Source: Diogma glabrata
Taxonomy: Eukaryota; Arthropoda; Insecta; Diptera; Cylindrotomidae
Length of the DNA stretch: 64,000 bases
Direction of reading: 5' to 3'
NCBI GenBank assembly: GCA_963693315.1
Contig: OY856188.1
Location: 163,452,002-163,516,001 of the forward strand
The notes beneath the pieces are model-generated. The model did no database searches and had not been told where the DNA came from. It saw only the letters and a program-made list of their open reading frames with translations. The position numbers and the translations under genes were made by a program. Within the stretch, counting starts at the first letter, position 1; every line of letters starts with the position of its first letter. This document shows, piece after piece, positions 23,001 to 38,000 of the stretch.

Positions 23001-26000
23001 ACCCAATTTTTTGGAAAAAAATAAAATTGTTTGTTTTAAATGAAATTTTATTATTATTATTGAGAATTATGGCATTATAAGTTTGTCAAAAAATAATGTC
23101 AAGTGTGTCAAAAAATGATTTCATTTATTTTTTTAGCCAATTTTTTGGAAAAAAATGTAGCTGTTTTTATGACGTAAATGTAATTTAGAATGAAATTGGA
23201 CATGGACATTTTTGAATTTGTTATAGTTTTTGAAATATTTTTGGAATTTTGAAAAAGTTTGTATTTTTGATTTTGTAATAATTTTTGCAATATTTTTAGA
23301 ATTTCAGAAAAAGTTTTCATTTTTGATTTTGTAAGAATTTTTGGAATATTTTTAGAATTTTGAAAAAATTTTTATTTTATTATAATTTTTGGAATTTTGA
23401 AAAAAGTTTCAATTTTTGATTTTGTAATAATTTTTGAAATATTTTTAGAATTTTGGAAAAAGTGTTGAATTTTAAAGAATTTTTGAAATATTATTGGAAT
23501 TTAGAAATTTAAATATTTGATTTTATTCTAATTTTTGGAATATTTTTGGAATTTTGAAAAAGTTTGATTTTATTTAATTTAACAATATTTTTGGAATTTT
23601 GATTATAATTTTCCGGCAACGTATTGATGTTTCGTGTTAGTGTTGTAATAAATTTTTAAACAGAGATAAAAAATACTTGTACTTTAACAAAGAGTTATGT
23701 TTGATATACATCGCTGCCCAAAACTAAAAACCATGTCCTCATAAAAGTATTTTGCCGAAAACTATATACAAATCCTTAACCCAGACCGAAGTCTTGATAT
23801 CTCAGAGCTGTGAAATTTCAGCCCCTCTATATTTTTTAATTTAAAAAACAATTACTTCTGAATGACTTCGTATTGATAATAAATAACAACAATATAATTA
23901 TACTCTGGATGACGTCAATCAAAAACAAAATGGCATAGCTGTCACTCTAGTGAGAATACCTTATTTTTCATTTTACCATGATAAGTAACATTTATATTAT
24001 AAAAAAGTGTTTTCTTTATTTTTTTCATAAAACTAAGTTATTTGCGTAAAGTAACAAGAGATTGACATTAGGTTAAAATAATATGACTTGAAACATAACA
24101 ACACAACATTACATGTTCAGTGGATCTCTACTCTACACCTTTTCCAATTGTAATTCAGAAAGCGTCAATTTTAATTCAGAAAACGTGAATTGTAATTCAG
24201 AAAGCGTCAATTGTAATTCAGGTTAGTCAATTGTAATTCAGAAAACATTAATTGTAATTCAGAGATGAAACACATTTTATTAACTTTATATTTTATTTTA
24301 GTATAGCGAAAAATTGAGGTGAAGATCCAAGTATATACATAGTATGTCTTAGTATTTTTTTAAATAAATTATCGACCGACCACCATGTCATTCATTGACA
24401 AGGCGTCAGCTTGGTGAACTATATAGTGTTGCATAGTACGAGCGCGATCATCCCCAGTTATGGTGTTCGTTGCATGATCTATGTATAATATCTTCCAAGT
24501 AGATCAATCTTTGTTACATTACGCCAGGACCTGCAACGTGTGGAACACGAATGTTGCTTTTGGCATACGACTTTACTTTAGACCAAATATTCTCAATGGG
24601 ATTTAGCATCGGAGAATATGGTTTTAACCGCAAAAGAGAAGCTGGCGTTCGATCACTCTTTCGAATGACAAGGTGCGTTGTCCACAACAATCACAAAATC
24701 TTCCAGTTGATTTCCCACATCTTGCCACTTTTGCATTAAAACAACAACCCAATCGTTTGCTAACTGGGCAGTAAATGAACACCTGCGTTCCATGTATAAT
24801 TGTATACGGTTTCTATAGTTGAAATTGCTCCAAATAAATAATTGTTAGGACCTCTTGATACTGGAAGGTTTTGTATTGCTCTTTTCCCAACTCTTGCACG
24901 GCCTCTCGTTTGACGACAAAACAAACTAAAATTTGTTTTATTTATCCAAACAACTTGTTTCCCTGGCTGTATGTGCTGGTTCAAGGATTGTTGTACGTAT
25001 TCAGCTAACAAGCTGAACAACAAAAAACAAAACATTGTTTCGTTCGCGTCAGAATTCATTGTAACAGGTTCAACGTGAAATTGTGTCCGTCAAATGACTA
25101 AAAATTACCAAAATGTAACCGACAAAAACATCATCTAATATCTGAAATATAACGACCATTATATCCGTCAAATTACCAAACATAACCAAAACGTAACCGA
25201 CACAAATACCATCTAATAACTGAAATATTATACCGTAATTGTGCCCATCAAATTACTAAACTCATCTGAAAAGTAACTGAAATAATAACCATACGAAGAC
25301 TGAAATGTAACCGACACGGTCCTCGTTCGGTAAGCCTTGCCGCCTATTGTCTGACCAAAATAATGTAACAAATCAGTTACGTTACCACTTGTGCCCGATA
25401 ACAGTTGCCGGTAACATTTCGGTCTTTTTACGGTTACAAATGATGAAATTGTCTGTCGGGTTATGTGCCTATGGTCTGGCAATATAAAAACTCTACAACA
25501 CAAATTTATGTAAATTATTTTTGTCAGTTTGTTCTTCTACTTTCACGGTACCCTCGGCGAGCGAATTTTATTCCACTTGACCGACATTTCTTTATTACAA
25601 TTGACGTTTTCTGAAATGCAATTGACGTTTTCTGAATTGCAATTGACGTTTTCTGAATTACAACTGACGTTTTCTGAATTAAAAGTCACTAATCTGAATT
25701 ACAATTGTCGTTTTCTGAATTACAATTGACTAATCTGAATTACAATTGACATTTTCTGAATTACAATTGGCGGTTTCTGAATTACAGTTGACTAATCTGA
25801 ATTACAATTGACGGTTTCTGAATTACAATTGACTAATCTGAATTACAATTGACGCTTTCTGAATTACAATTGAGGTTTTCTGAATTAACATTGACGCTTT
25901 CTGAATTACAATTGGAAAAGGTGTAGTAATATTCGAATAGCCAAAAACGAACTGCAGATATCAGCAAAACAAACCAAAGAACAAGGTAATGCTGAACTCT

Positions 26001-29000
26001 GCTTTACACCTTTATGGACTGAAACCAACCGAGACCATTTGTTCCGGGAAAATCATTCTATTTATATGAAGTTCGCACAACAAATGCCTTCGTATTCTAT
26101 TTTTTGACAAGCGTAGTTTCCGAGTTTGACTGTATGCTGACTGTATATAAACTTGCATATAAAATACGGTTTTAGGTATAATAATTATTAATTAATTACC
26201 TTATTGACAACATTATTTCCCAATTCAGTCATCACTTTAACAATTTCAGGTTCCCAAGCATCTAATGTTAACGATCTCACTTTGCTGTAATGTACGCCTA
26301 AACTACGATGTACTCCAGAACATGCTAAAAATTTATGTTTTACATAATAAAATTTACGTTGATTTCGAAATAAATAATTATTACCAATGCATAACGTGAT
26401 ACCCAGATTAATTGATGCCCATCTAGGCTCTTTACTCCCACAATCACAGCACAATGAATTTCCAGGAATTTTTAAAAAATGCTCTAAATTTCTAAACACA
26501 ATGATAATATTGGATTATCAACTATAGATTATAAAAAGTATTACTTATTACATTTTCTTGTATGGTTGTCGATTTGGAATTTCTGAGTTTAAAATTGCAG
26601 TATCTAAACCTCGGTTGGGATTCGTATCCTGCTGGATAGCTGCTCCAATACCTTTGTGTAAAGCGGCAATCCATGCCTGTAATAACTCTTCTGAATCTGC
26701 TTGTAGCATATGAGATCTGTTTAAAAAAAAAAATGAGCATTTATAAATAACTGAATATCCAGTTTGTATTTTGATTAGTAACATTTCTTATTAAACAAAA
26801 TAGGTAATTGAACTTATTACTTATTTAATGAAATAACTTCAAAACAAAATCTTCTGTCTGTATCAATTGCTGGTTTCACCGTACATAATCTCAGATCATC
26901 TTCCATAGTCGTAGGAATTTCATCCCCAATTCGTTTCTTATATAACAACTGATTATCATGCATATAGAACCATCTTCTATTCCACGATTTAAATCCTTTC
27001 GAGGTTCTTTTAAATAAATATCCTTGCATCTGATTTGATGCTCCAGACTCTGGATTCGTTGGAAGAGAGTTTGCATCGTTTACGAAATTGTTTATAGAAT
27101 TATATTGATTTTCCATTGATTTTGCTAATTGATTAGATTCTGTTCGCATTGAACTTATCTAATGAAAAATAATATTTATTAGTTATTATTTATTACAAGT
27201 AATATTGAAGTACACTCTTTACATCATCTGCCAAGCATTTAAAAAATGGATCAAAATCTTCGCATAAATCTAATCCTTGGTGATAGTACGTACTGCAAGC
27301 TTGAATATAACTTAAAAGCTGGAAAACAGGTTCAGTTACCTCTAAATAATAAACAAATATATATAGGCAAATTACCGTTGATAATATTTCAGGCTTCTTT
27401 TTCGATTGCAACATTGTTAATGTTTTAACGTAATCTAAAGCAATGTGCTGAAAACATGAACGCGCTGCTACTAAATAATTATCGGATTCCAAAATTTCTT
27501 GAGGTCGGTTTTTATTTACCTGAAATTAATAATTGATCAATAGAGTCGTTGTTAAACGTTAGTGTTTAGTATCGTTAACGTACCGCAGCATTTTTATAGA
27601 GGGCATTGTCCAAATTTTCTGACACTTTTAGAAAATGATGTTTCGAATCCTTAACTGTTTTAATATCTCTGAAATCAAAACAACCATCAATTTGGATATA
27701 TTTAGAGGTATGTTTAAAATATATATATACGTTTTTACAAATGCTGATAAATTTTTTAACACGGTTCGGCTAGCTTGATCTAATAGGATAGTATTATATT
27801 TATTTATTTCTTGAAGACATTGAATAATTTTTCCTAGAGCGTTGATCGATGCTTTTTCATCAAGAAAATGCTTTTGCAAATCCCACAACGAAGTAGCAAA
27901 TGCACTAATGTAAATAAAATAAAATTAATAAATAATTCATGCTTCATGTATTAAATCAGCAAATCAAATGCCTAAGATACACAAGATGGAGCAAGATACC
28001 TACACACTCAGTCAAATTAAACCATCTTAGTGATACTAAATATTGATTGTATTAATGTGTTAGACGTCTATAAACAAAATTAAGAAAATAGTTCGCTTCT
28101 AGAAACCTAGGCCTCCTCCGAAAATGTAAAAATATTTTCACTCCATATCAAATACTCCACAATTATAAGTTATATACTCGTTCCTATATAGAGCATTGTT
28201 GTCAAGATTGAGAACTGTTTCCATCCTGTACTCTGATAAAAAGCGTGCTATACAAATTGAGAATGATCGAATTTGAACATCAAATATTGGTTGTCCACAC
28301 GACCGTCGCACTGTATCTCCTCTCGTTATTTGAAATATCATCACCAAAAATGCTCAGGTGAAATCGAAGCATTATGCCTCAAATATAGCATTTACCCGTT
28401 TTATACGTCAGTCATTTAATGCGACATAGCGAGAAGTGCCTTTTTGCCATAGTGCATTTTTGACCGACCAGCGAATAAATGGAATGATTTTCTCAAGTCT
28501 CGAGTAGTTTTACCCTAAAAGTTATTAACGATAAAGTTTAGCCACAGTCCATAAGTTGTTGTGGACCCAAGTCTTAAAGTTGTTGTTGCATATATTGTAA
28601 ATTGTAATCTCTGTTACACAACACCTTTTATTTAAAAAATATTATGCTCTTATAATTCAAGAATGTCTAAAAATGTAAGAAATTAAAAGGAGTTTTCTTG
28701 CTTCGCTGAAGAAACATAGAATTAAAAAAAAACATATTGAAGGAGTTGAACATGAACTAAGACGGTCAGGCAGTGGAATCAACGAAACAACGAAAGGATA
28801 CACTCTTTATTATTGCGGTCATCCAGACGGAGTAGAATTCGGAGTTGGTTTTCTCATACACCGTCGCGTGAATCAGCATATTAACGACTTATGTCCAATC
28901 AATATGTGGGTATACACACTGAGAATCCGCACGCAAAAATTCAATGTAACGATCGTAATGTTCATGTACCTACTGAAGACAAAACAGATGATATTAAAGA

Positions 29001-32000
29001 CCTGTTCTTCCTAGAACTCGAAGAAGTCATCAATAACATCCTGCGCCACAATATAAAAATCGTGGTAGGTGACCATCAGTGTGGTTTTCGTCCCAACCGT
29101 TCCCAACAGAACAATGTTTTACCTTAAGGATGGTTCTGGAAAAATGTTGGGAGTACAACATCAGCAATCACCAGCTCTAAGTTGATTTCAAGAAAGCATA
29201 TGATAGCATCATCCGCGACAACCTTTGGTCCGCACTCATATGCCTTGGTATCCAGGAGAAACTTCTTTCTTTGTGCAAACTCACAACATCGGGATCAAAT
29301 TGTAGAATAGTAATGGAAGCGCCAGTTTCTGAACATCTGGTGTTAGACAACGTGATGCACTCGCGACCGTACTATATAATTTGGCACTTGAGTACGTGAT
29401 AAGAAAAAGCCGAATCGAGACTCAAAATTGCATATTTAACAAATCTAGTCAAGTTCTTGGCTACGCAGATAATATTGTGCTTCTCGAACGTAGAACAAGC
29501 GATATAAGGATAGTCTCTCTCAGCTTGAAAGAAATGCTAAACGACTTGGATTATGCATCAACAGCGGCAAAACTAAAGTTTTAACAACATCTTGGAACTG
29601 GCGACTATAAAGTGGAACGCGTGGAAAAGTTCAAATGTTGTGCCGTAGCGGATGTACTATAACATAATCACAAGTGGAATGGGTGGTTTTTCTACTAGTT
29701 AGATTTTCAGAATGTTTTATTTATAGATTTTTTTCTTAATTTTTTGGTTTAATACAGAAAATTTAATTTATGGTTCGACTTAATTTTTACCTTTCCATTC
29801 GAACATATAACTCTGTTCTCCAAATTTAAGTAATTTTTTTTTAGTTTTTTCACAACTCTAATCACTTAGCTCTAAACTTTTAATTTAACCGTGATAGTTA
29901 TTATAATCCGTATTAAGTTTGAACAAACAAATTATAGAAAAACTTAAATATTTAATTTATTGCAGCATTAATCGGTTAAATTTTTATTTTATTATTTTCA
30001 AGAACCTTCAATTACTTTTTTTCCAATTTAACACTTATCTTGATTCACAGATCAACTCTTTTAGATTACTTATACTTTTAATATTTTATTAACACAAATA
30101 TTTTACTAATAGAGCTCCCGAAATCGTCTCTTTAATTTTAATTTATTAGCTCAACCATATTTTATTTTTATTTTCGACTATTTTAGTCAAATTTATATGC
30201 AGAACTCTCACGATCCATGTAATTTTCTTTATTTATAATACAAAAAATGTTATGGGAAATTTATTGGGGATTTTTGAGATCAATTAAACTCAAGTAAGTA
30301 AAGAAGTAATTGGAATTTTTGCAATTCAAAGGTATGGTTTGAAGTTTCTCAGAAAAAAACTTCACTTCATTGTTCGTGTTTCGGATGAATTCGAACCTTC
30401 CTCGTCAGTGCCTGGCTCGAATCCTTAGGCAAACACGCTATCGATTACGCCGTTGAGGCGATGACAATTTCGAAGTTGAAACTTCTTCATCACTTATTTA
30501 TTTTACTTAAGTTGAATTTATCCACTGTCACTAGATTCCATATTATGGAAATGTTTTTATCCACGACCACTAAAGAATATATGTTTTCCATGCGTATGTA
30601 TTCCATTGTAATTGTATTCATTCCACAACTAGTAAATTTGATTAAAATTCTTTAACAGCTCTATAGTTTATTAAATATTCCCCCAACAAGTTAAACAACA
30701 ATCTTGTTTTGTTTTTCCCTATCTTTGATGTTTTTATTTCAATATTGCGATACAAATTTTTGCATGATAACTGGAAATTAAACGAAATATTTTAGTCGTG
30801 GATAGAATAGCATCTTGTATTCGCTTAGGATGATGGCAATTCTTCACTCGGATGATTCCCTCTACTCGCTACGCTCGTTTCGGGAAACTTCATCCTCGTG
30901 AAGAATTGCCTTCATTCTAAGCTCATACAAAAATCTACTATTACATTCTATGGGATTTTTTGCATTTAATTTCTAGACAATACTTTGTGAGAATTCAAAG
31001 AATGGGGGACATTTTTATTCTAATTAACATCCTATGTCACTATTGTATAGTTCTTGTTGTTGTTGTAGCGACGAGATGTGGAGCTATTCTTCCGGCTCCA
31101 AGTCCAGATTCAGGAACTCTGCTACTGCCCTTGGGCGGTACCACAGATCTTCCTTCGTCAGGTCGGTTGGTTTCTCTGGACAATTGAAAAGGTGGTTAGC
31201 ATCATGTGGCGTTCCCTCACATGTGGGACACTTGTCATCAATTTCTTGGTCAATTCTACTCATGTAGTTATTTAAGATGCGTGACCAACCGGATCTTAAC
31301 TGCGCTAGGATGGTTCTGGTGCTGCGTGGCAGTTTTACCTCTTCGGCCGTGACTTGTGACTATACGATTCTATAGTCATTATTGATTGTTTCCAATCAAT
31401 GTGAAATCAATGGCTGACACTTGGTCAATTTGTAGTCCTATATGTATTAATATTAGACTACATCAAGGGAATTTAAATTTATTGGAGATTTTTGAGATCA
31501 ATTAAACTTAAGTAAGTAAAGTAAAGTTTTGAAGTTTCTCAGAAAAAAACTCCATTTCACATTTTTCGTGTTTCGGATGAATTCGAACCTTCCTCGTCAG
31601 TGCCTGGCTCGAATCCTTAGGCAAACCCGCTATCGATTACGCCGTTGAAGCGATGACAATTTCGAAGTTGAAACTTCTTCATTAGTTATTTATTTTACTT
31701 AAGTTGAATTTTTCCACTGTCATTAGACAGCATATTATGGAAATGTTTTTACATTATATGGAATTTTTTGCATTAAATATATGGGAAATTATGGTTATGG
31801 TAAATGTTATTTGTATAACAATTTATTTTAATTTAATTTTTACAAATAATTTAAACGAGATGATTGGAAGCTAATGGCACAGGCGGCAAAATCCCTCCAT
31901 GGGATGTAAACCCCAGAGAGAGAGACTAGGATACATTAGAATTTTTTTGCATATCAATATAGGCTAACAAATTAAATTGCTACTTAGTTTTTAGCTTATT

Positions 32001-35000
32001 ATGCTCAGTATTCTGCTCAAGCGAAGCTAAATTTTAACAAGCTCTCCACAAAAATACAGATAAAACTGAAGCTAAAAATGTATGTAGACATTTGTGTAGA
32101 GATAAGGTTTGACAGTTGCCTGACATTTTAGCCATTAACCCATTTTCAGTCTTTCTTTCCTTTTAATTTGATCTACACGCTCAACCTCAAGAGCATCATT
32201 ATTTATTTCGTTATTGGCACTCTCGAAAATGTTTTCAAAATACGAATCATCTAAATATTCGGCTTCATAATACATTTTGAAAACTAAAGAGGATAATTTT
32301 TTTTACAAACGCACATTTACTTTAAACACACAATTGCTTTAAACGCACAATTACTAAATACAATAAAAATGTCAAAATTTAGCGTTCAATTTAATGTCTC
32401 GTGCATTTAATTTGCTACGAAAACTGTGTTGACATTGTAGTAGAGCCATCTATATTACAATGCGGAAACTATCATTTTGAAATTATTTCCGCGTCGAACA
32501 GCATACTGATCAGCGAACTCATTAGCAAAATTTTTTATTTTATTTTTTAAGAGCTAAATTTCACGTCCAATTTATATGAAATTTTTAGCTTCGCTCGAGC
32601 AGGATACTGAGCTTTAAGTGAAGAATAAAATATTGTATACACTACTGGCGTTACAGGGTATTACGCCCATCAAGCGACATCCATCCCTCGGACCAGAGGC
32701 AATCGGGCTAGATTAAGTTGCTTTCCGGGCGTAATGACCTGCATTACGCCCTTGGTACATAAATAGCTATTACCGGCAACTTTAAATAATTTTAAACTTC
32801 ACAATGATATTAAGTTGTTTTAATGTCCAGGATACGCGATATATAAACACATGCATACAAACCGGGGCGTTATGAGAGGGTATTATGAATTCATAACGCC
32901 CGCTTATAAGAAGCTAAAGAAAGCAACAATTTTGTTTGTACAATAGTTTTGTGTGTATAAAATGTAAATTAAAATTTATAATTAACACTGTTTGCCGTTG
33001 GCACTTGGCGTAAGTTTTCAAATAACATAATGTCAATCTCTTGTTACTTTACGCAAATAACTTATTTAATAAGTTTAATAAAAAATTAAAGAAAACAAAG
33101 TTTTTTTATAATTTTACTGTTACTCTATATATATTTCAGCTTGTTAGGCCATCTTCTGGAGTAATGGATTACTCCACAAGATGGCCTAACAAGCTGAAAT
33201 ATATATAGAGTATTAGTAAAATTATAAAAAATCTTTGTTTTCTTTAATTTTTTATTAAACTTATTAAATAAGTTATTTGCGTAAACTAACAAGAGATTGA
33301 CATTATGTTAAATTAAAATTAGTTTTAATCAATTATTTTATTTTAAATGTATCTTAATGTTAGCAAAAAAATTTTTATTCAACGTTTTGTTGAAATTAAA
33401 TGTTAATTTGACTTTCAAAATCTACAAATTATTTTAAACGTCAGACAAGGTAGTTTGTAGGATAATTTATTTACAACATACTGTGACGATTATGGAAGAT
33501 GATAGAACACAAAAACAATAGAACTTTCAAGAAAATTCTCGTTAGTTCTACAAATATAAAAATCAAAAGATACAAAAGGTAACAATGCAACCAAAGTAAA
33601 CATTTAATAGGAAGTAGTTGTTTTATCGAATAAGGATTGGTTAACGAAATAAAAATTGGTAAATAAAACAATTGAAAAGAATAGATTTCACACCTAGGTG
33701 TCAATATTTGAAGATCGTCTTATTGTTGATAAAGGAAAAAAAAGGGTGTGTTCTATCTAGAACATTACAGCAGTTTCGAGGCTATTTCATGTAGTATATA
33801 TAAAAGGTGTTGTTCGAGGATACAATTAGTATAAAATTGTTGGCGATATAAAGAGTATAAAATTGTTAGTGATACAAAAAGTATAAAAATTTAGCAGTGA
33901 TAAAGGCGAAGTAAAATTAAAAGTGTTATAAGTAGAAAGTTAAAAGTGATATTGTGAACAAGTATAAAAGAATTATAAGTGGTGAAACATTGTTAGTACA
34001 AGAAGAACTAAAAGGGGAATAGTAATAGGAGAAATATTTTTATTGTAAAATCTTGAACGAATAAAATTATAACGTTTAGAAAATCCATTGTGTTTTAAAT
34101 TTCCTGATTTAGTGATCGAACTAAATAATTGTTACACGGCTAAAGAAACGTTACAACTGGTGTCAGAAGTGAAATTGGGAAATAAGATGGATTTGAATGG
34201 ATTAAAAGTTCAAGATCTGAAGAGCGAATTGGAGAAAAGGAATCTTTCAACAACGGGAACTAAGAATGAGTTGAAAGAGCGATTAATAAAAGCTATGGAA
34301 GCAGCTGGATTGGATCCAGAAAAATATCGTTTTGGGCAAGAAGAAGCAGATGAAAATCCAGATGCAGGAAATAGTGAAGCTAAAGATGGTGCTGTTGAAG
34401 CAACGAGGCAAGTCGTACCAGCAAACAACGACTTTGCACAGTTAATGGCTATGATGGAGCAAATGAGTTTCAACATGAGAGCAGATGTAAAGGCAAACAT
34501 AGAGGTTATGAACAAAAAGTTAGATTTGCAAAGTAACAGCATGAGTAATGAAATAAAAAAGTTAGATGTCAACATCAATCAACAGTCTGCAAACATCGCT
34601 TCAAGTCGAGAGGAAATTAGCTTGGTTAAAACACACATCGACGAGAAACTTCTACAGATGGCAGCGAATCTACGCATCGAAGTAGAGAAAATTGTGGATG
34701 AGAAAGTCGAGAAAGTGCAAAAAGAAGTTGAAGTTCTGGAACAGAAAGTGCAATCGAAAGTAGATGACTTTAAAGTAGAAGTAGAAAAAAGGCTTCTAGA
34801 TGTTGAAATAATAGCTAAAACATCACATCCGGTTCAACAAAGACAGGGCATGAAGTTAAAACCGCCCACATACGATGGTACATCATCGTTTGGAATTTTC
34901 AAATTCCAATTTGAAACAGCAGCTGATCAGAACAGTTGGAACGAAACACATCGTGTGGCAGCTTTAATAGTGGCACTGAAGGGTGAAGCAGCAGAAACAA

Positions 35001-38000
35001 TACAATCAGTTCCAGAACAAGATCGAAGGAGCTACAATGAGATCATGAAGGCTTTAAATCGCAAATATGGTAGTGACCACAAACGGGAGATATACAGACT
35101 TGAGCTGAAGGGTCGCTACCAGCGAATAGGAGAAAGTCTGCAAGAGTTCTCGTCTGCGATCGAACGTCTGGTACATATGGCACATGGAAATACATCACCA
35201 GACTATATGGAAAGAATGAAGATAGATGCGTTCATCGACGGCATAAGAGATCCAGAGACGCGAAAGTCAGCTGTGATGACACCTAAAGCTACATTTGCTG
35301 AAACAATAGCTTGTGCATTGACTAGTGAGACGGCACAAGCAATTGTCAAACCAACAATCAAAGTACGCCGTGTAGAAATGGAAGAAGAGGATAGTTTTAG
35401 GCCCCAAAGAAGATCTGGAGAATTTAACAGTAGAATAAGATGTTGGGTATGTGACAAACTTGGTCACATATCTCGAGAATGCAGAGAGGCTAGACGAAAA
35501 CGGGGCAGATCAACATCACCAATCAGACGGAGATCATCTGAAGAAAAGGCTCAAGCGGGAGAGGATGGTCAAATAGCAGCGGAAGGGTTAAACTAAAACG
35601 AGTCAGCTTTAAGGGGCGTAAGCTGGCTCCCACAACCGAATGCCCCATAATCTCCATCCCTATTTCAAGAATCGCAAGGAATGGTGACAGTCTAACGATT
35701 GGAGCTGCAATTGATGACGACAACTGTACCATTACGCTAGATACTGGAGCAACTCGCACAATAGTCCGTACAGATTTACTAAAAGGGGAGTTACAACCAG
35801 CAGAAAAATATCGAATACAAACAGCAACAGGGGAAAGTGCAAATATCAGGGGAAGCAAAATTGCTGATATAAAAATAGGAAATACGCACTTTCAGCATGA
35901 AGTTCTAGTGGCAGACATCGTTGATGAAGTAATTTTGGGTATGGACTTCATGAGGCCGAATGGATTTGTAATAGACGCTGGAAATGGAGTACTCAAGTAT
36001 GGTAACGTAGAGTTGGCTCTTCAGATGAATGGTGCAGAATCAAGCATGAGATTGGAACATCGCGAAAAGCTGTCACCTAATACCGAAACAATCGTGTGGG
36101 GAAGTGCACATGGAGATGCAGATGCATTATCAAGAAGGCCATGCCAGGTGGAATGCAAACACTGTAATCGGGTGGAGAGTAAGGAAAACATTATTGATGT
36201 CAGGCTTCTGCAAGTGCTTCCTAGTGAAGACTGGACGCATGAAGTGGTAAGGAAGGAGCAACTGGAAGATCCGAGCTTGGCACCAATAATAAAGTTCAAG
36301 GAAAAGGGAGAAAAACCTGCATGGGGTGAGATTGCCAATAAAAGTCAAACGTTGAAGGCATATTGGGCACAATGGGACAGTCTCTGTATTGAAGATGGAT
36401 GCTTGAAAAGAATTTGGGAAAGTCCTGACGGATCAGTTAAAGAATCAATGATAGTAGTTCCCAAAATAAGAATACCTCAAGTATTAAAGGAATATCATGA
36501 AAGAACCAGTGGCGGTCACCTGGGTATTAACAAAACCCTTGCTAAAGTACGGCGTAGATTTTATTGGTCAGGAGCACGTCAATCGGTAGTGGAATGGTGT
36601 CAAGCATGCGATCAATGTGCGGCTGCAAAGGGACCTGCAAGAAGAAGTCGTGGTAACATGAGGCAGTATAATGTTGGAGCACCATTCGAGAGAATTGCAA
36701 TGGATGTAGCTGGACCATTTCCGACTTCTGATAACAACAACAAATATGTGCTAGTCATAATGGATTATTTTAGCAAATGGCCAGAAGTGTGTGCAATACC
36801 AAACCAAGAAGCAACAACGATCGCTGAAGCAGTAGTTAGCAATTGGATAAGTCGCTACGGAGTGCCGATGGAGATTCACACAGATCAAGGAAGAAATTTT
36901 GAATCTACCATATTTCAAGAAATCTGTCAGATACTTGGAATTAATAAAACTAGAACAACTGCTTCACATCCCCAATCAGACGGCATGGTGGAAAGATTTA
37001 ATGCTACTCTTGAGAAATATCTAGCAAAAGTAGTAAACAAGAATCAACGTGATTGGGACCGTCATATTCCGTTATTCTTGATGGCTTATAGATCAGCAGT
37101 GCATGATACAACCAAAACGACGCCAGCTACAACCATTTTTGGAAATGATTTACGGCTACCTGGTGATCTGAAGTTTGGGATTATTCCATCGTCAACATTA
37201 TGTATCCAAGATTATGTTAATAAACTTTAAAAAGAACTTGAGGAGGTACACACGTTTGTCAGACAGAAAGCACAGATAGCCAGTGATCGAATGAAGGCTC
37301 GGTATGACATTCGCGCAAACAACAAAGGATTTGAGGAAGGACAACTAGTGTGGCTACACAATCCACAGCGGAGAAAAGGACTATCTCCAAAACTACAAAC
37401 ATCTTGGGAAGGACCTTATACCATCATAACAAAATTAAACGATGTCGTTTATCGAATAAAGAAAGGTCAACGAGCGAAACCAAAAGTCGTTCATCTAGAA
37501 AGATTAGCACCCTACAGAGGGGGAGATTTAGATTCTATTCGGGACGAACAGAAATAAGTGGGGGAGAATGTGACGATTATGGAAGATGATAGAACACAAA
37601 AACAATAGAACTTTCAAGAAAATTCTCGTTAGTTCTACAAATATAAAAATCAAAAGATACAAAAGGTAACAATGCAACCAAAGTAAACATTTAATAGGAA
37701 GTAGTTGTTTTATCGAATAAGGATTGGTTAACGAAATAAAAATTGGTAAATAAAACAATTGAAAAGAATAGATTTCACACCTAGGTGTCAATATTTGAAG
37801 ATCGTCTTATTGTTGATAAAGGAAAAAAAAGGGTGTGTTCTATCTAGAACATTACAGCAGTTTCGAGGCTATTTCATGTAGTATATATAAAAGGTGTTGT
37901 TCGAGGATACAATTAGTATAAAATTGTTGGCGATATAAAGAGTATAAAATTGTTAGTGATACAAAAAGTATAAAAATTTAGCAGTGATAAAGGCGAAGTA

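Larger units (their letters stand above)
24136..25923 (-). mobile_element. Tc1/mariner-class element with minisatellite ends
   Basis: Inverted ends begin CACCTTTTCCAATTGTAATT and are flanked by TA (24134-24135, 25924-25925). Each end is an array of the motif ttctgaattacaattgacg in inverted orientation: about 6 units on the left (24147-24262), about 15 on the right (25595-25915). A minus-strand DDE transposase fragment lies inside. Total length is 1788 bp. Confidence 0.85.

Noticed and set aside
25228..25503. 91-codon minus-strand frame upstream of the Tc1-like transposase
   Set aside because: Part of it runs through the ~80-bp tandem units and it lacks the helix-turn-helix expected at a transposase N-terminus.
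30360..30480. tRNA-like B box considered as a tRNA gene
   Set aside because: No cloverleaf can be completed and the sequence recurs at 31560-31680 with a common non-tRNA body, so it is a SINE.
33471..33704. Minus-strand open frame repeated at 37528-37791
   Set aside because: Both are antisense reads of the LTR ends of the retrotransposon; the repetition only reflects the paired LTRs.
34210..34578. Minus-strand open frame of 122 codons
   Set aside because: It is antisense to gag, which has clear domains. The same applies to 35203-35467, 35523-35858, 36021-36372, 50965-51171 and 52332-52718.
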